Assembly (NCBI RefSeq): GCF_030819275.1
Contig: NZ_JAUTBL010000002.1
Coordinates: forward strand, 2,850,501-2,914,500
Length of the DNA stretch: 64,000 nucleotides
Direction: 5' to 3'
Source of the DNA: Agrobacterium larrymoorei
GTDB taxonomy: Bacteria; Pseudomonadota; Alphaproteobacteria; Rhizobiales; Rhizobiaceae
Shown: piece by piece, positions 19,601 through 28,800 of the stretch
Layout of the letters: every line of letters starts with the position of its first letter
Numbering within the stretch: position 1 is the first letter of the stretch
Notes under the pieces: generated by a model
Databases searched by the model: none
Seen by the model: only the letters and a program-made list of their open reading frames with translations
What the model was told of the DNA's origin: nothing
Position numbers and translations under genes: made by a program

Positions 19601-19682
19601 GCCACCGCGCAAGGAAAAGCCGATGGACCCGGATTCGCCTTTCGCCAAGCTCGCTGCTCTCAAGGAGCAGCTGAAGAAGTAA
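16641..19682 (+). CDS. Suv3-like DExH-box RNA helicase with low-complexity tail
   Basis: Superfamily 2 helicase of 1,013 residues, related to mitochondrial SUV3. Walker A GPTNTGKTHYA puts the lysine at 19; the DEVQ box is AIDEVQLAGD near 100; motif VI is GQIAGRAGRHL. A region of helicase-associated helices follows to about 800. The last 200 residues are low complexity: an Ala/Glu acidic stretch (about 816-876), then an Arg/Asn/Gly/Asp-rich stretch (about 887-990) resembling RNA-binding RGG-type tails, then a conserved-looking terminal KEKPMDPDSPFAKLAALKEQ. ATG 16641 is chosen over an in-frame TTG at 16626; neither has a strong ribosome-binding site. Only four bases separate it from the S4 gene. 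Confidence 0.9.
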   Translation: MILSGRGVTAVLGPTNTGKTHYAIERMVAHGSGVIGLPLRLLAREVYTRLVEKVGANNVALITGEEKISPPRAKYSVCTVEAMPRETNAAFVAIDEVQLAGDLERGHIFTDRILHLRGKEETLLLGAGTMRPILEKLLPGIVMVQRPRLSQLFYAGSKKITRLPQRTAIVAFSADEVYAIAELVRRQRGGAAVVLGALSPRTRNAQVGLYQNGDVEYLVATDAIGMGLNLDVDHVAFAQDRKFDGYQFRNLNPAEMGQIAGRAGRHLRDGTFGVTGRVDPLDDELVERIESHEFDPVKVLQWRTKNFDFSSIRNLQASLDAAPTVQGLSRALPAIDQQALEYLGRYPEIIDVTTTAERVERLWEACALPDYRRIAPAQHADLISTLYFDLVKRGTVNENFMAEQVRRADRTDGEIDTLSARIAQIRTWTYVSNRPGWLADPTHWQEKTREIEDRLSDALHERLTKRFVDRRTSVLMRRLRENAMLEAEISVNGDVFVEGHHVGQLAGFRFTPVSGTEGPDAKAVQAAAQKALALEYEARAARLHASGNGDLAMSSDGLVRWLGEPVARLAAGDNIMKPRVIMLADEQLSGNARDHALARIERFVNHQIATVLKPLDDISRAEDLQGLAKGLAFQLVENLGILFRRDVADEVKTLDQDARASMRRYGIRFGAYHVFLPALLKPAPAELVTLLWALKNDGLGKPGYGDLIPVLAAGRTSVVTDPGFERMFYKLAGFRFLGKRAVRIDILERLADLIRPLLQWKPGQQPRPEGAYDGRRFTTTTAMLSILGATLDDMEEILKGLGYRADQVSAEEAATFLASHSGVPAKADAAEAAPAEEVASDDADASEQEASAEAPVEVKAEEPQSEQAKPEEATAENAEPKPVLLWRPGGRNDNQRSDNRRPGNRNAGNRGEGERREGGEGRPGNRQNANRDGNREGDRKREGGRPDNKARGNNNRGDRPDRGERKDRPERNDRGGKPQGQQRFEAKPPRKEKPMDPDSPFAKLAALKEQLKK

Positions 19683-19686
19683 GCCT

Positions 19687-20103
19687 ATGGGTGATAAGGA
19701 ACAGCCACTGGAAGCCGGGCGTCAGCGCCTCGACAAGTGGCTGTTCTTCGCCCGTATGGCAAAGTCCCGCTCGATTGCCCAGAGCTATATTCAGTCGGGC
19801 AATATCAAGGTCAATGGCGCGCCCGTGCGCCAATCCAGCCACATGGTCAAGACCGGTGACCGACTGGACATCGCCATTGAGCGAATGGACCGTATTCTCA
19901 TCGTCAAGGCACCCGGCGAGCGCCGCGGGCCTTACGAAGAGGCCAAGCTCCTCTATGACGATCAGACCCCGCCCCGCGAACCCAAGGATCGCATGACCTT
20001 GCTTGAGCAGGCGGTGCGCCAGCCAGGCAGCGGTCGCCCGACCAAGAAGGAGCGCCGGGCGCTGGACAGGTTCATCTCCGATGCGGAGAACGGGCAGGAT
20101 TAG
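19687..20103 (+). CDS. S4-domain RNA-binding protein, Hsp15-like
   Basis: The 138-residue protein has an S4 domain at about 12-75 (RQRLDKWLFFARMAKSRSIAQ, then SGNIKVNGAPVRQSSHMVKTGDRL), the fold shared by ribosomal protein S4 and Hsp15, which rescues stalled 50S subunits. The C-terminal half is basic and probably flexible. It starts four bases after the helicase stop, so translation is likely coupled and both proteins may act on the same RNA or ribosome substrates; that is inference. Confidence 0.88.
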   Translation: MGDKEQPLEAGRQRLDKWLFFARMAKSRSIAQSYIQSGNIKVNGAPVRQSSHMVKTGDRLDIAIERMDRILIVKAPGERRGPYEEAKLLYDDQTPPREPKDRMTLLEQAVRQPGSGRPTKKERRALDRFISDAENGQD

Positions 20104-20260
20104 AATAAACGACTATTTCGTTGCGTTTTTTCAGCATCGTTTGTCCTTGCTATCTTGTCACAAAGGCATTACCTGACTTGCGAAAATGCCCTGTCTGAAT
20201 TCCGGGCGAAGGCTTGTGTTCGAAAGCCACTGACCCGGCCTGCATATTCTGGAGTTCTTC

Positions 20261-20599
20261 ATGACATATGTCGTGACCGATAACTGCATTCGCTGCAAAT
20301 ACACCGATTGTGTTGAAGTCTGCCCCGTGGATTGCTTCTACGAAGGTGAAAACTTCCTCGCTATCAACCCCGACGAATGCATCGATTGCGGCGTGTGCGA
20401 GCCGGAATGTCCCGCCGAGGCGATCAAGCCCGATACCGAGCCGGGCCTCGACAAGTGGCTGAAGATCAATGCGGAATATGCTGCCATCTGGCCGAATATC
20501 ACCGTCAAGCGCGACCCGCTTCCGGAAGCCAAGGAAATGGACGGCGTCGAAGGCAAACTCGACCTTTATTTCTCCGCCGAGCCCGGCAAGGGCGACTGA
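20261..20599 (+). CDS. fdxA: Seven-iron ferredoxin FdxA
   Basis: Electron carrier with one [3Fe-4S] and one [4Fe-4S] cluster, 112 residues. N-terminal cysteines in [19 protein letters not shown] and the second set in [14 protein letters not shown] give the ligand pattern of the Azotobacter FdI / FdxA type, and the C-terminal extension (about 60-112) is typical. It is 157 bases after the S4 gene, so may have its own promoter. A terminator follows. Confidence 0.96.
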   Translation: MTYVVTDNCIRCKYTDCVEVCPVDCFYEGENFLAINPDECIDCGVCEPECPAEAIKPDTEPGLDKWLKINAEYAAIWPNITVKRDPLPEAKEMDGVEGKLDLYFSAEPGKGD

Positions 20600-20625
20600 G
20601 AAAAGTCCGCTCAGCGCGAATCTAG

Positions 20626-20658
20626 AAAGCCTCCCGGCATCTGTCGCGGAGGCTTTTT
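20626..20658 (+). terminator. Rho-independent terminator after fdxA
   Basis: AAAGCCTCC / GGAGGCTTT stem followed by a T-run, 27 bases after the fdxA stop. The opposite strand also has an A-run giving T-rich sequence, so it may serve the convergent holA transcript. Confidence 0.88.
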
Positions 20659-20683
20659 CATGTCGTTCAAGTGAAGAAGAAGC

Positions 20684-21721
20684 TCAGCCGCCCCTGCCCG
20701 CCTGCAGCGTGGTCGCAAGCAGCGTCAGAAGCGCCACGCTCTCCTCCAGGCTTTGGCGCTGGCGGCTTTGCAGGATGGCCGACTGCAATCGGTTCATCTC
20801 TCTGGCGATCGCCGCTGGCTGCCATGTGCGCAGCGCGCGCTCGATGACCGGCTTGCGCCGAAAATGGATGCCGCGCCCGAGCGTCTGCATGACCTGGCCG
20901 GCCTGCAGCTTCTTCTCATCCATTTCGGCCCGCATCTGGTCGAGCAGCTGGAACTGGCGCAGGCACCCTTGCAGCACCAGGAAGATCGGCGTCTTTGACG
21001 AGATGATCTTTTGCGTCGCATGGAAAAAGGCGTTGCGGTCACCCTTCAAAATCGCATCGACAGCGTCATCGGCAGACACAGCACTGGCATCACCGATGAT
21101 CGCGGCAACATCGTCTTCCTCGATGACATCCCGACCGCGGCAGTAGAGCGCGAGCTTCTTCACCTCGTTGCGCGAGGCGATGCGATCGCCGCCGAGAGAT
21201 TCGATCAGCCGCTGGCGAGCTGCCGGTGTAATTCTCAAGTTTTCGTCGGCAAGCTCATGGTCGATGAGCGCGTTCAACGATCTGGCATCATCGGCATAGC
21301 AAGGGATTGCGGCGATGGCACGCGATGGCTCGGCGATCTTGCGCAGACCCGTGCCCTTTTTCAGGTCGCCTGCCTCGATGATAAGAAAGCTGGTTTCCGG
21401 CGGATTGTCAGCCAACACCTGGAGCGCATCGACCAGAGGCTTTTCATTGGCCGCACCCTTGACCCAGACGAGCTTTTCGCCACCGAAGAGGCCGATGGCA
21501 TTCACCTCGTCCAGCAGCCGTCCAGGGTCGCCCTGAAGGTCTGTGACAGCAAGTTTCAGCGAGGCGAAGGCATCATTGGGGTCGATACCGGTCTTTGCTG
21601 CAATCGCCGCTGCACGTTCCGAGACCAAGCCACGATCCGGTCCGTAGAGAACGAAAATGCGAAAGCGCTCCGCCGGATTGTCGGCGAAGCGCTCGAATTC
21701 ATGAGACTTGATTTCCGTCAT
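20684..21721 (-). CDS. holA: DNA polymerase III subunit delta
   Basis: Clamp-loader subunit that opens the beta clamp. The 345-residue protein has the delta pattern: RIFVLYGPDRGLVSERAAAI near 20-40, GLFGGEKLVWVKG near 76-89, GDRIASRNEVKKLALYC near 180, and the helical C-terminal collar domain. It is nine bases downstream of lptE, in the leuS-lptE-holA order common in Alphaproteobacteria and similar to leuS-lptE-holA of enterics. Confidence 0.94.
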   Translation of the reverse strand: MTEIKSHEFERFADNPAERFRIFVLYGPDRGLVSERAAAIAAKTGIDPNDAFASLKLAVTDLQGDPGRLLDEVNAIGLFGGEKLVWVKGAANEKPLVDALQVLADNPPETSFLIIEAGDLKKGTGLRKIAEPSRAIAAIPCYADDARSLNALIDHELADENLRITPAARQRLIESLGGDRIASRNEVKKLALYCRGRDVIEEDDVAAIIGDASAVSADDAVDAILKGDRNAFFHATQKIISSKTPIFLVLQGCLRQFQLLDQMRAEMDEKKLQAGQVMQTLGRGIHFRRKPVIERALRTWQPAAIAREMNRLQSAILQSRQRQSLEESVALLTLLATTLQAGRGG

Positions 21722-21730
21722 GATCGCAGC

Positions 21731-22279
21731 TTATCGGCTGAGCGTGGCGGCGATGTCCGTACGGATGATCTCTGCCAGCTCGCGCGCCGCGCGGTTTTCA
21801 CCATCACGGACCGCACGGATCTTGGCAAATTCCTGCTGTGGCAAATCGAGCATGGCGGTAACGGTACGCTTGGCCGACCGCAGCACCTGGCCATCCGACA
21901 TGCGCGTCAGCACATATTGGCCGGTCATCGTCACGCGGCCCGGATAAGGGCCGTCATAGTTGCTCTTGCCAACCGACAGGCTGGTGTCGTTCGTCACCTC
22001 GGTGGAGCTGGCGCTGGACGTCACCACAAGCTTGACCTGGTAATCGGTCTTCACGGGCGCTCCCTCACCACCATAGGCGAGGAAGATCAGGTGGTTACGC
22101 ACTTCCTGCGTGATCCGGTCGCTGGCGGGAGCGAAGCTGACAGAAGCGAGCTTCTCGCGCGTGCCCGATTCCACACTATAGAGCGGGCGAACCTGGCAGC
22201 CTGCAAGCGCTCCGGACAAAAAGACGACAGACACTGCGGCTGCTATGCGGCCCCATCTGGAATAGGCATCAAACAACAA
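21731..22279 (-). CDS. lptE: LPS-assembly lipoprotein LptE
   Basis: Outer-membrane lipoprotein that plugs the LptD barrel for LPS export. The 182-residue precursor has a signal ending in a lipobox (LSGALAGC, Cys at 28), then QVRPLY typical of LptE after the cysteine, and a C-terminal REIRTD-like end ([16 protein letters not shown]). The start overlaps the leuS stop by 11 bases, so translation is coupled. Divergent in sequence from enteric LptE; assignment rests on motif plus position. Confidence 0.9.
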   Translation of the reverse strand: MLFDAYSRWGRIAAAVSVVFLSGALAGCQVRPLYSVESGTREKLASVSFAPASDRITQEVRNHLIFLAYGGEGAPVKTDYQVKLVVTSSASSTEVTNDTSLSVGKSNYDGPYPGRVTMTGQYVLTRMSDGQVLRSAKRTVTAMLDLPQQEFAKIRAVRDGENRAARELAEIIRTDIAATLSR

Positions 22280-24899
22280 TGTTCACGATCCTTTGTGGAA
22301 CCACGATGATCTTCTTCGGCTCTGAACCGGCAAGTGCCGCTTTGACGGCATCCAGTTCCAGCACGGCGGCGCGGACGGCATCTTGATCCGCATCGCGAGC
22401 GATTGTCAATTCGCCACGCTTCTTGCCATTGATCTGGATCGGCAGAACGACCTCGTTCTCCTCGACCAGCGCCGGCACGAAGACGGGCCATGCAGCCTGC
22501 GCCACGAGACCGGAATTGCCGAGAACCTTCCAGCATTCTTCCGCCAGATGCGGCGTCATCGGCGCGATCATGCGGATGAGGATTTCCACTGCGTCACGCG
22601 CCGCAGCCTTTACCTCATTGTCCTTGCCGCCATTGGCAACATCAGACAGCGGACCGGCCAGCGCGTTGACCAGTTCGTAGATGCGGGCAATGGCCTTGTT
22701 GAAGGCAAGTTTGTCCAGATCGTCCTGCACGGCCTTCAGCGTCTTGTGAGCCGCCTTGGAGATAGCCAGGCCCTCGCCTGCAGCCGCCGGTGCTGCATTG
22801 ACAGCCTTCAGTTCGTCGGCGGCCTCGCCTATGATGCGCCAGACGCGCTGGACGAAACGATGTGCGCCTTCGACACCGGATTCCGACCAGATGACGTCAC
22901 GGTCCGGCGGGCTATCGGACAGCACGAAGAAACGTGCGGTATCGGCGCCGTAAGAGGCAATGATATCGTCCGGATCGACCACGTTCTTCTTCGACTTCGA
23001 CATCTTCTCGATGGAGCCGATGGAGACCTCTTCGCCGCTCTCCAGCATATAGGCGCGGCGCTTGCCGTCCACTTCCTCGATGCGGATGTCGGAGGGCACG
23101 ATCCACTGGCCGTTCTGACCTTCGCCCAGACGGTAGGTCTCATGCACCACCATGCCCTGGGTGAAGAGGCCCTTGAAGGGCTCCTTCACGTCCACATGGC
23201 CGGTTTCCTTCATCGCGCGGGTGAAGAAGCGCGAATAGAGAAGATGCAGGATCGCGTGCTCGATGCCGCCAATATACTGATCGACCGGCAGCCAGCGATT
23301 GGCGACCTTAGGATCGGTCGGCTGGTCTTCCCAGGGCGCAGTAAAGCGGGTGAAGTACCAGCTGGAATCGACGAACGTATCCATCGTGTCGGTTTCGCGC
23401 CGTGCATCGTGACCGCATTGCGGGCAGGCGACATGACGCCAGGTGGGGTGGCGATCCAGCGGATTGCCGGGGACGTCGAATGTCACATCGTCGGGCAGCT
23501 TGACCGGCAGGTCCTTCTTCGGAACCGGCACGACGCCACACACTTCGCAATGGATGACCGGGATCGGGCAGCCCCAATAGCGCTGGCGCGAAATGCCCCA
23601 GTCGCGCAGGCGGAAATTCACCTTGCGCTCGGCCTGTGGAGCATTGCCCAGAACCTGCTGCGACAGCTTGGTCACGACGGCCTCGAAAGCGTCGGTCGTC
23701 TTCATGCCGTCCAGGAAGCGGGAATTGATCATCACGCCGTCATCGACATAGGCGGTATCGCCGACCGTGAAGCTCGCCGCATCGCCATCTTCCGGCATGA
23801 CGACCGGAACGACGGGCAGGCCATATTTGCGGGCAAAATCCAGGTCGCGCTGATCGCCCGATGGGCAACCGAAAATCGCGCCGGTGCCGTAATCCATCAG
23901 CACGAAGTTGGCGATATAGACCGGCAGTTCCCAGGAAGGATCCAGCGGATGCACGACCTTGACGCCGGTATCCATACCGCGTTTCTCCGCCGTCTCCAGC
24001 GCAGCCAGAGACGTGCCCTGACGACGGCATTCGTCGCAGAACTCTGCAATCTCGGCGTTCTTTTCGGCCAGGGCTTTGGCCAGCGGATGGTCCGCAGCAA
24101 TGGCCAGGAAGGATGCGCCGAACAGCGTGTCCGGACGCGTCGTGTAAACGGTAATGTCGTTGAAGCCTTCAGGCGCGGTTGCAGCGACTGTCTGCCAGCG
24201 CAGCGACAGGCCTTCCGACTTGCCGATCCAGTTTTTCTGCATCAGCCGGACCTTTTCCGGCCACTGATCCAGTTCGTCCAGCGAGTCCAGCAGATCCTGG
24301 CTAAAATCGGTGATGCGGAAGAACCACTGTGTCAGCTCGCGCTGCTCGACCAGCGCGCCGGAACGCCAGCCGCGACCGTCAATCACCTGCTCATTGGCCA
24401 GAACCGTGTGATCGACTGGGTCCCAGTTGACCTTGGACTGCTTGCGATAGACCAGGCCCTTCTGCATGAAGTCGATGAACAGCGACTGCTGGCGGTGGTA
24501 ATAATCCACGTCGCAGGTCGCAAATTCACGGGTCCAGTCCAGCGACAGGCCCATGGACTTCAGCTGGCCGCGCATGGTGGCGATGTTCTGGTAGGTCCAG
24601 TCCTTCGGATGCACCTTGTTCTGCATGGCGGCATTTTCCGCCGGCATGCCGAAGGCATCCCATCCCATGGGATGCAGGACATTATAGCCGCGCGCACGCT
24701 TGTAGCGGGCAACCACGTCGCCCATCGCATAGTTGCGCACATGGCCCATATGGATGCGACCGGATGGGTACGGGAACATCTCGAGGACGTAATATTTCTC
24801 GCGGCTATCGCTATTGTCTGTCACGAAGACCTTGTCTTCGTTCCATTGCTGCTGCCAGCGCGGCTCGGCGTCGCGAGGATTATAACGTTCGATGGCCAT
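22269..24899 (-). CDS. leuS: Leucyl-tRNA synthetase
   Basis: Class I synthetase of 876 residues. HIGH motif appears as PSGRIHMGH near 45-53 and KMSKS as [10 protein letters not shown] near 634. The CP1 editing domain contains the conserved [12 protein letters not shown], and the tRNA-binding helices and C-terminal domain are complete. ATG 24899 (MAIERYNP) is preferred over an ORF extension to 24968, as family members begin at this point. First gene of leuS-lptE-holA. Confidence 0.97.
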   Translation of the reverse strand: MAIERYNPRDAEPRWQQQWNEDKVFVTDNSDSREKYYVLEMFPYPSGRIHMGHVRNYAMGDVVARYKRARGYNVLHPMGWDAFGMPAENAAMQNKVHPKDWTYQNIATMRGQLKSMGLSLDWTREFATCDVDYYHRQQSLFIDFMQKGLVYRKQSKVNWDPVDHTVLANEQVIDGRGWRSGALVEQRELTQWFFRITDFSQDLLDSLDELDQWPEKVRLMQKNWIGKSEGLSLRWQTVAATAPEGFNDITVYTTRPDTLFGASFLAIAADHPLAKALAEKNAEIAEFCDECRRQGTSLAALETAEKRGMDTGVKVVHPLDPSWELPVYIANFVLMDYGTGAIFGCPSGDQRDLDFARKYGLPVVPVVMPEDGDAASFTVGDTAYVDDGVMINSRFLDGMKTTDAFEAVVTKLSQQVLGNAPQAERKVNFRLRDWGISRQRYWGCPIPVIHCEVCGVVPVPKKDLPVKLPDDVTFDVPGNPLDRHPTWRHVACPQCGHDARRETDTMDTFVDSSWYFTRFTAPWEDQPTDPKVANRWLPVDQYIGGIEHAILHLLYSRFFTRAMKETGHVDVKEPFKGLFTQGMVVHETYRLGEGQNGQWIVPSDIRIEEVDGKRRAYMLESGEEVSIGSIEKMSKSKKNVVDPDDIIASYGADTARFFVLSDSPPDRDVIWSESGVEGAHRFVQRVWRIIGEAADELKAVNAAPAAAGEGLAISKAAHKTLKAVQDDLDKLAFNKAIARIYELVNALAGPLSDVANGGKDNEVKAAARDAVEILIRMIAPMTPHLAEECWKVLGNSGLVAQAAWPVFVPALVEENEVVLPIQINGKKRGELTIARDADQDAVRAAVLELDAVKAALAGSEPKKIIVVPQRIVNIVV

Positions 24900-25095
24900 A
24901 CTTCTGAAATCCGGGTATCGAGGGGGTAATGCGCGCTGACCTTCACCATGAAACGACCGATGCGTCAAGTTTTGCAGGGCGTTAGGGGGCGCAAACTTGG
25001 AATACAGCGCTTAAATGGTGACAATCATGCTTGGCATCAAGCGTCACCAGCTTTAGGACGAGCAATCATCGTTTAAGATAGAACAGAGGCCTCCC

Positions 25096-25755
25096 ATGGA
25101 CATCGAAGCCCGTCTTGCCGACATCAAGGAGCGGATCGCCACCACAGCAGAGAAGGCGGGGCGAAAGCCAGCCGATGTCTCTCTGGTCGCCGTGTCGAAA
25201 ACCTTTGACGGTGATGCCATCCAGCCGGTCATCGATTGCGGTCAGCGCGTCTTCGGCGAAAACCGCGTCCAGGAAGCGCAGGGCAAATGGCCGGCGCTGA
25301 AAGAGAAGACGCCGGATATCGAGCTTCATCTGATCGGTCCGCTGCAATCCAACAAGGCGGCCGATGCCGTGGCACTGTTCGACGTGATCGAAAGCGTCGA
25401 TCGGGAGAAGATCGCCCGAGTGCTGGCGGAAGAATGTGCCAAGCAAGGCAGGCCACTTCGCTTCTATATTCAGGTGAATACCGGGCTGGAGCCGCAAAAG
25501 GCAGGCCTTGACCCACGCGAAACAGCAGCCTTCGTCACGCTCTGCCGCGACGAGCTGAAGCTTACGGTCGAAGGCCTGATGTGCATTCCACCAGCCGACG
25601 AGAATCCCGGTCCGCATTTTGCGCTGCTAGCAAAGCTCGCCAAGGAATCCGGCGTGGAAAAGCTCTCAATGGGCATGTCTGGCGATTTCGAAACGGCAAT
25701 CGAGTTTGGTGCCACCAGCGTGCGCGTCGGCTCGGCCCTTTTTGGCGCACGCTGA
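25096..25755 (+). CDS. YggS-family PLP-binding protein
   Basis: Pyridoxal-phosphate homeostasis protein, 219 residues, single TIM-barrel like alanine racemase N-domain. PLP lysine is Lys35 in VAVSKTF; other family markers are FGENRVQEAQGKW, LHLIGPLQSNK, and MGMSGDFETAIEFGATSVRVGSALFG at the phosphate site. AGAGG lies eight bases before ATG 25096. Divergent from leuS; a shared terminator separates it from the convergent glucan synthase. Confidence 0.94.
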   Translation: MDIEARLADIKERIATTAEKAGRKPADVSLVAVSKTFDGDAIQPVIDCGQRVFGENRVQEAQGKWPALKEKTPDIELHLIGPLQSNKAADAVALFDVIESVDREKIARVLAEECAKQGRPLRFYIQVNTGLEPQKAGLDPRETAAFVTLCRDELKLTVEGLMCIPPADENPGPHFALLAKLAKESGVEKLSMGMSGDFETAIEFGATSVRVGSALFGAR

Positions 25756-25782
25756 CGCCGATAACGAACCTCCAAAAACGAG

Positions 25783-25815
25783 AAAGCCACGGCGTTTGCA
25801 GCGCCGTGGCTTTTT
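25783..25815. terminator. Bidirectional terminator between yggS and chvB
   Basis: AAAGCCACGGCG / CGCCGTGGCTTT is a 12-bp perfect stem with a T-run on the + side and an A-run on the other, placed between two convergent genes. Confidence 0.92.
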
Positions 25816-25846
25816 ATTTTCAAGAGGCTTTCGAGCCTTATCCCGT

Positions 25847-28800
25847 TCAGTCGAACGGGATGGCGCGATCCGTGCTCTTGACCGGCTTGCCGTCGATCGT
25901 AACGGCGATGTCCGAAGAGCCTGCCGTGCGCTTGACCGAAACGTCACGGACAGCGCCGTCGATCGTCACTTGGACGGAGAAACCATCCCAGGCCTCCGGC
26001 AGCGACGGCGCGATGTGCAGCTTGCCGCCGTTGCGCGTGATGCCGAGAATGCCTTCGACCGCCGCACGGTAGAGCAGGCCCGCAGAGCCCGTGTACCAGC
26101 TCCAGCCGCCGCGGCCGGCATAGGCGTTTTCGCCATAAACATCCGCCGTCACCACATAAGGTTCGACACGGTAGGTCTCGGACGCCTCGCGATTGAGCGC
26201 GTGGTTGACCGGGCTCAGCATCGAGAAGCACTTCCATGCATCCTCGCTGCGGCCAAGCTTGGCAAGCGCCAGTACCACCCAGGTTGCGGCATGGGTGTAC
26301 TGACCGCCATTTTCACGGACGCCCGGCGGATATCCCTTGATGTAGCCGGGATTGTGCGGCGTACGGCTGAACGGCGGCGTGAAGAGGCGGATAATGCCGA
26401 GATCCTCGTCCACGAGCTTGCTCATCACCGCATTCATGGCTTGCTGAGAACGATCTACCTCGCCTTCGCCGGAAAGAACGCTCCAGCTCTGGCCGAGCGA
26501 ATCGATCTGGCATTCCTCGCTGGAGGACGAGCCGAGTGGCGTGCCATCATCGAAATAGCCGCGACGGTAATACTCGCCGTCCCAGCCTGCGGTTTCGAGC
26601 GCTGCACGCAGCTTGTCGCGGTGCGTCTTCCACCGCTCCACGCGGTCGAGATCGCGGCGTTCCTCAGCGATGGCGATGAAGTCGCGCAGCGTACCGGCCA
26701 GGAACCAGCCCAACCAGACGCTGGTACCCTTACCGCCAATACCGACGAGGTTCATGCCGTCGTTCCAGTCTCCACCAAGCATCAGCGGAAGCCCGTTCTC
26801 ACCGGTGCGATGGATCGCGAGATCGAGCGCCAGCGCCACATGCTCGTAGAGGTTTGCCGTCTTCTCGCTCGTTTCCGGCTGGAAGAAGGCATCGTGCTGG
26901 CCGGGCATCAAGGCAGCACCCTTGAGGAAGGGGATCTCTTCCTCAAGAATCGCCTTGTCGCCGGTGGTGGCGAGGTACTGATAGGTGGCATAGGCAAGCC
27001 ACACCACGTCATCCGAGATCGTGGTGCGAACACCCGCGCCCGTCAGCGGCAGCCACCAATGCTGCACGTCACCTTCGACGAACTGACGACCGGCAGCGCG
27101 GACGATCTGCGCACGGGCGAGATCCGGCTGGTAGAGCAGGAAGGCAAGCGTGTCTTGCAACTGGTCGCGGAAGCCGAAGGCGCCACTCGACTGATAGAAG
27201 GCTGTGCGTGCCAGAATGCGGCAGGAGAAAGCCTGGTAGGGCAGCCAGGTGTTGACCAGATGGTTGAAGCCGGCATCCGGCGTCGAGACCTGCAACTGGC
27301 CAGTAAAGCCCTTCCAGAAATCCTTGTTTGCCTGAAGTACGGCGTCAAAGTCCGCGTTGCGGATATCGCTCACCAGGGCACGGGCTTCGTCAGCCGTGTC
27401 GGCATCGCCAAGATAGAACAGCACGTGGCGTTCTTCACCCGGCTTCAGGTGGATCTCCTGCATCAATGCCGCGCAAGGCGCGCCATCCAGCTCGGTGCTG
27501 CCGGAAAGCGCGGCACCTGTGACGACGGCTTGCGGTGCGTTGATGGTGCCGAAGCGGCCAATGAATTCCCGCTTGCTGGTCGTAAAGCTGGTCGATGGCC
27601 CATCAAGCGATAGGAACGACGTTCTCTCACTATAGTCGATGCTGTAGGGATTGGAGGCAAAGAGCGCTCCGGTTTTCTCATCATGGCTGCTGAGAATGAA
27701 CGGCGCAGACTTTTGCGGATTGTTACCCAGCACCCATTCGACATAGCCATAGGTCTTCAGGCGGCGGTTCTGCGTTCCGACGTTGCGGATCGTCAAACGC
27801 GAGAGCTTCACCGGCTTCTCGCGATCGACCGTCTGCGTGACCTCGATATCGAGGCCATCATCCACACTGCGGAAGGTGGAATAGCCAAGACCGTGACGGG
27901 CTTCGAAGACGGCCTCCGGGTTGCGACCGATAGCGGCGAATGGCGAATGGATCTTTCCGCTTTCCGCGTCGGCAACATAGATCGCCTCACCCGGACGGTT
28001 GGTGACCGGGTCATTCGTCCATGGCGTCAACTGGTAGTCGCGAGAATTACGGCTCCAGGTAAAGCCAGCACCTTCCGCCGAGATGTGGAAGCCGAATTTC
28101 TCATTGGAGATAACGTTGATCCACGGATGCGGTGTTGCCTGGCCACGATTGAGGCGGACGACATATTCGCGACCGTCCTTGGTGAAACCACCAAAACCGT
28201 TCCAGAAATCAAGATCGTTTGTGTCCTCGACAGGATCGGCAACCGGGTAGGCCGGCGTCGGCACGCGGGCAAGCGCCGTATTGGTGCTGTCCGGTGCACG
28301 ATTGGCGGCAAAGAGCGACACGGCACGGTTGACCTGATCGACGATCTTGCCGTTGCGCACGTGGAGCACGACGCGGGACGCTGCAAGAAGGGCGGCCCAG
28401 GTCTCTTCATCCATCAAATCGCGACGAACGGAGAAGACATGCGGACGACCGCCATCAGCCGGGTTGATGCGGCGCTGCGCTTCGGAAATGTGATCCAGCG
28501 CATGCTGCATATCCTGTGCATAGGAAGCCGCACGCTCATTGACGATGACGAGATCGAAGATGACACCGCGCGAACGCAGATATTCGTGCGCGCTCAAAGC
28601 CTCACGGACGATATCCATATCCATGTCGTCATTGATGCGCAGCGCGAAGATCGGGAAGTCACCAGAAATCGCCAGCGACCAGAGCGAACGCTGCGAGGCA
28701 AGCCCGGTCTTCAGCGTCTCGGCGTCGGCACGCAGATGCATGTCAGGATAGACGAGATAACGACCGAGATGCTGGAAGGCCGCTGCCTGCTGCGAGGTGA

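Noticed and set aside
22383..24929. 848-codon + strand ORF opposite leuS
   Set aside because: Exact antisense of the synthetase; no independent support.
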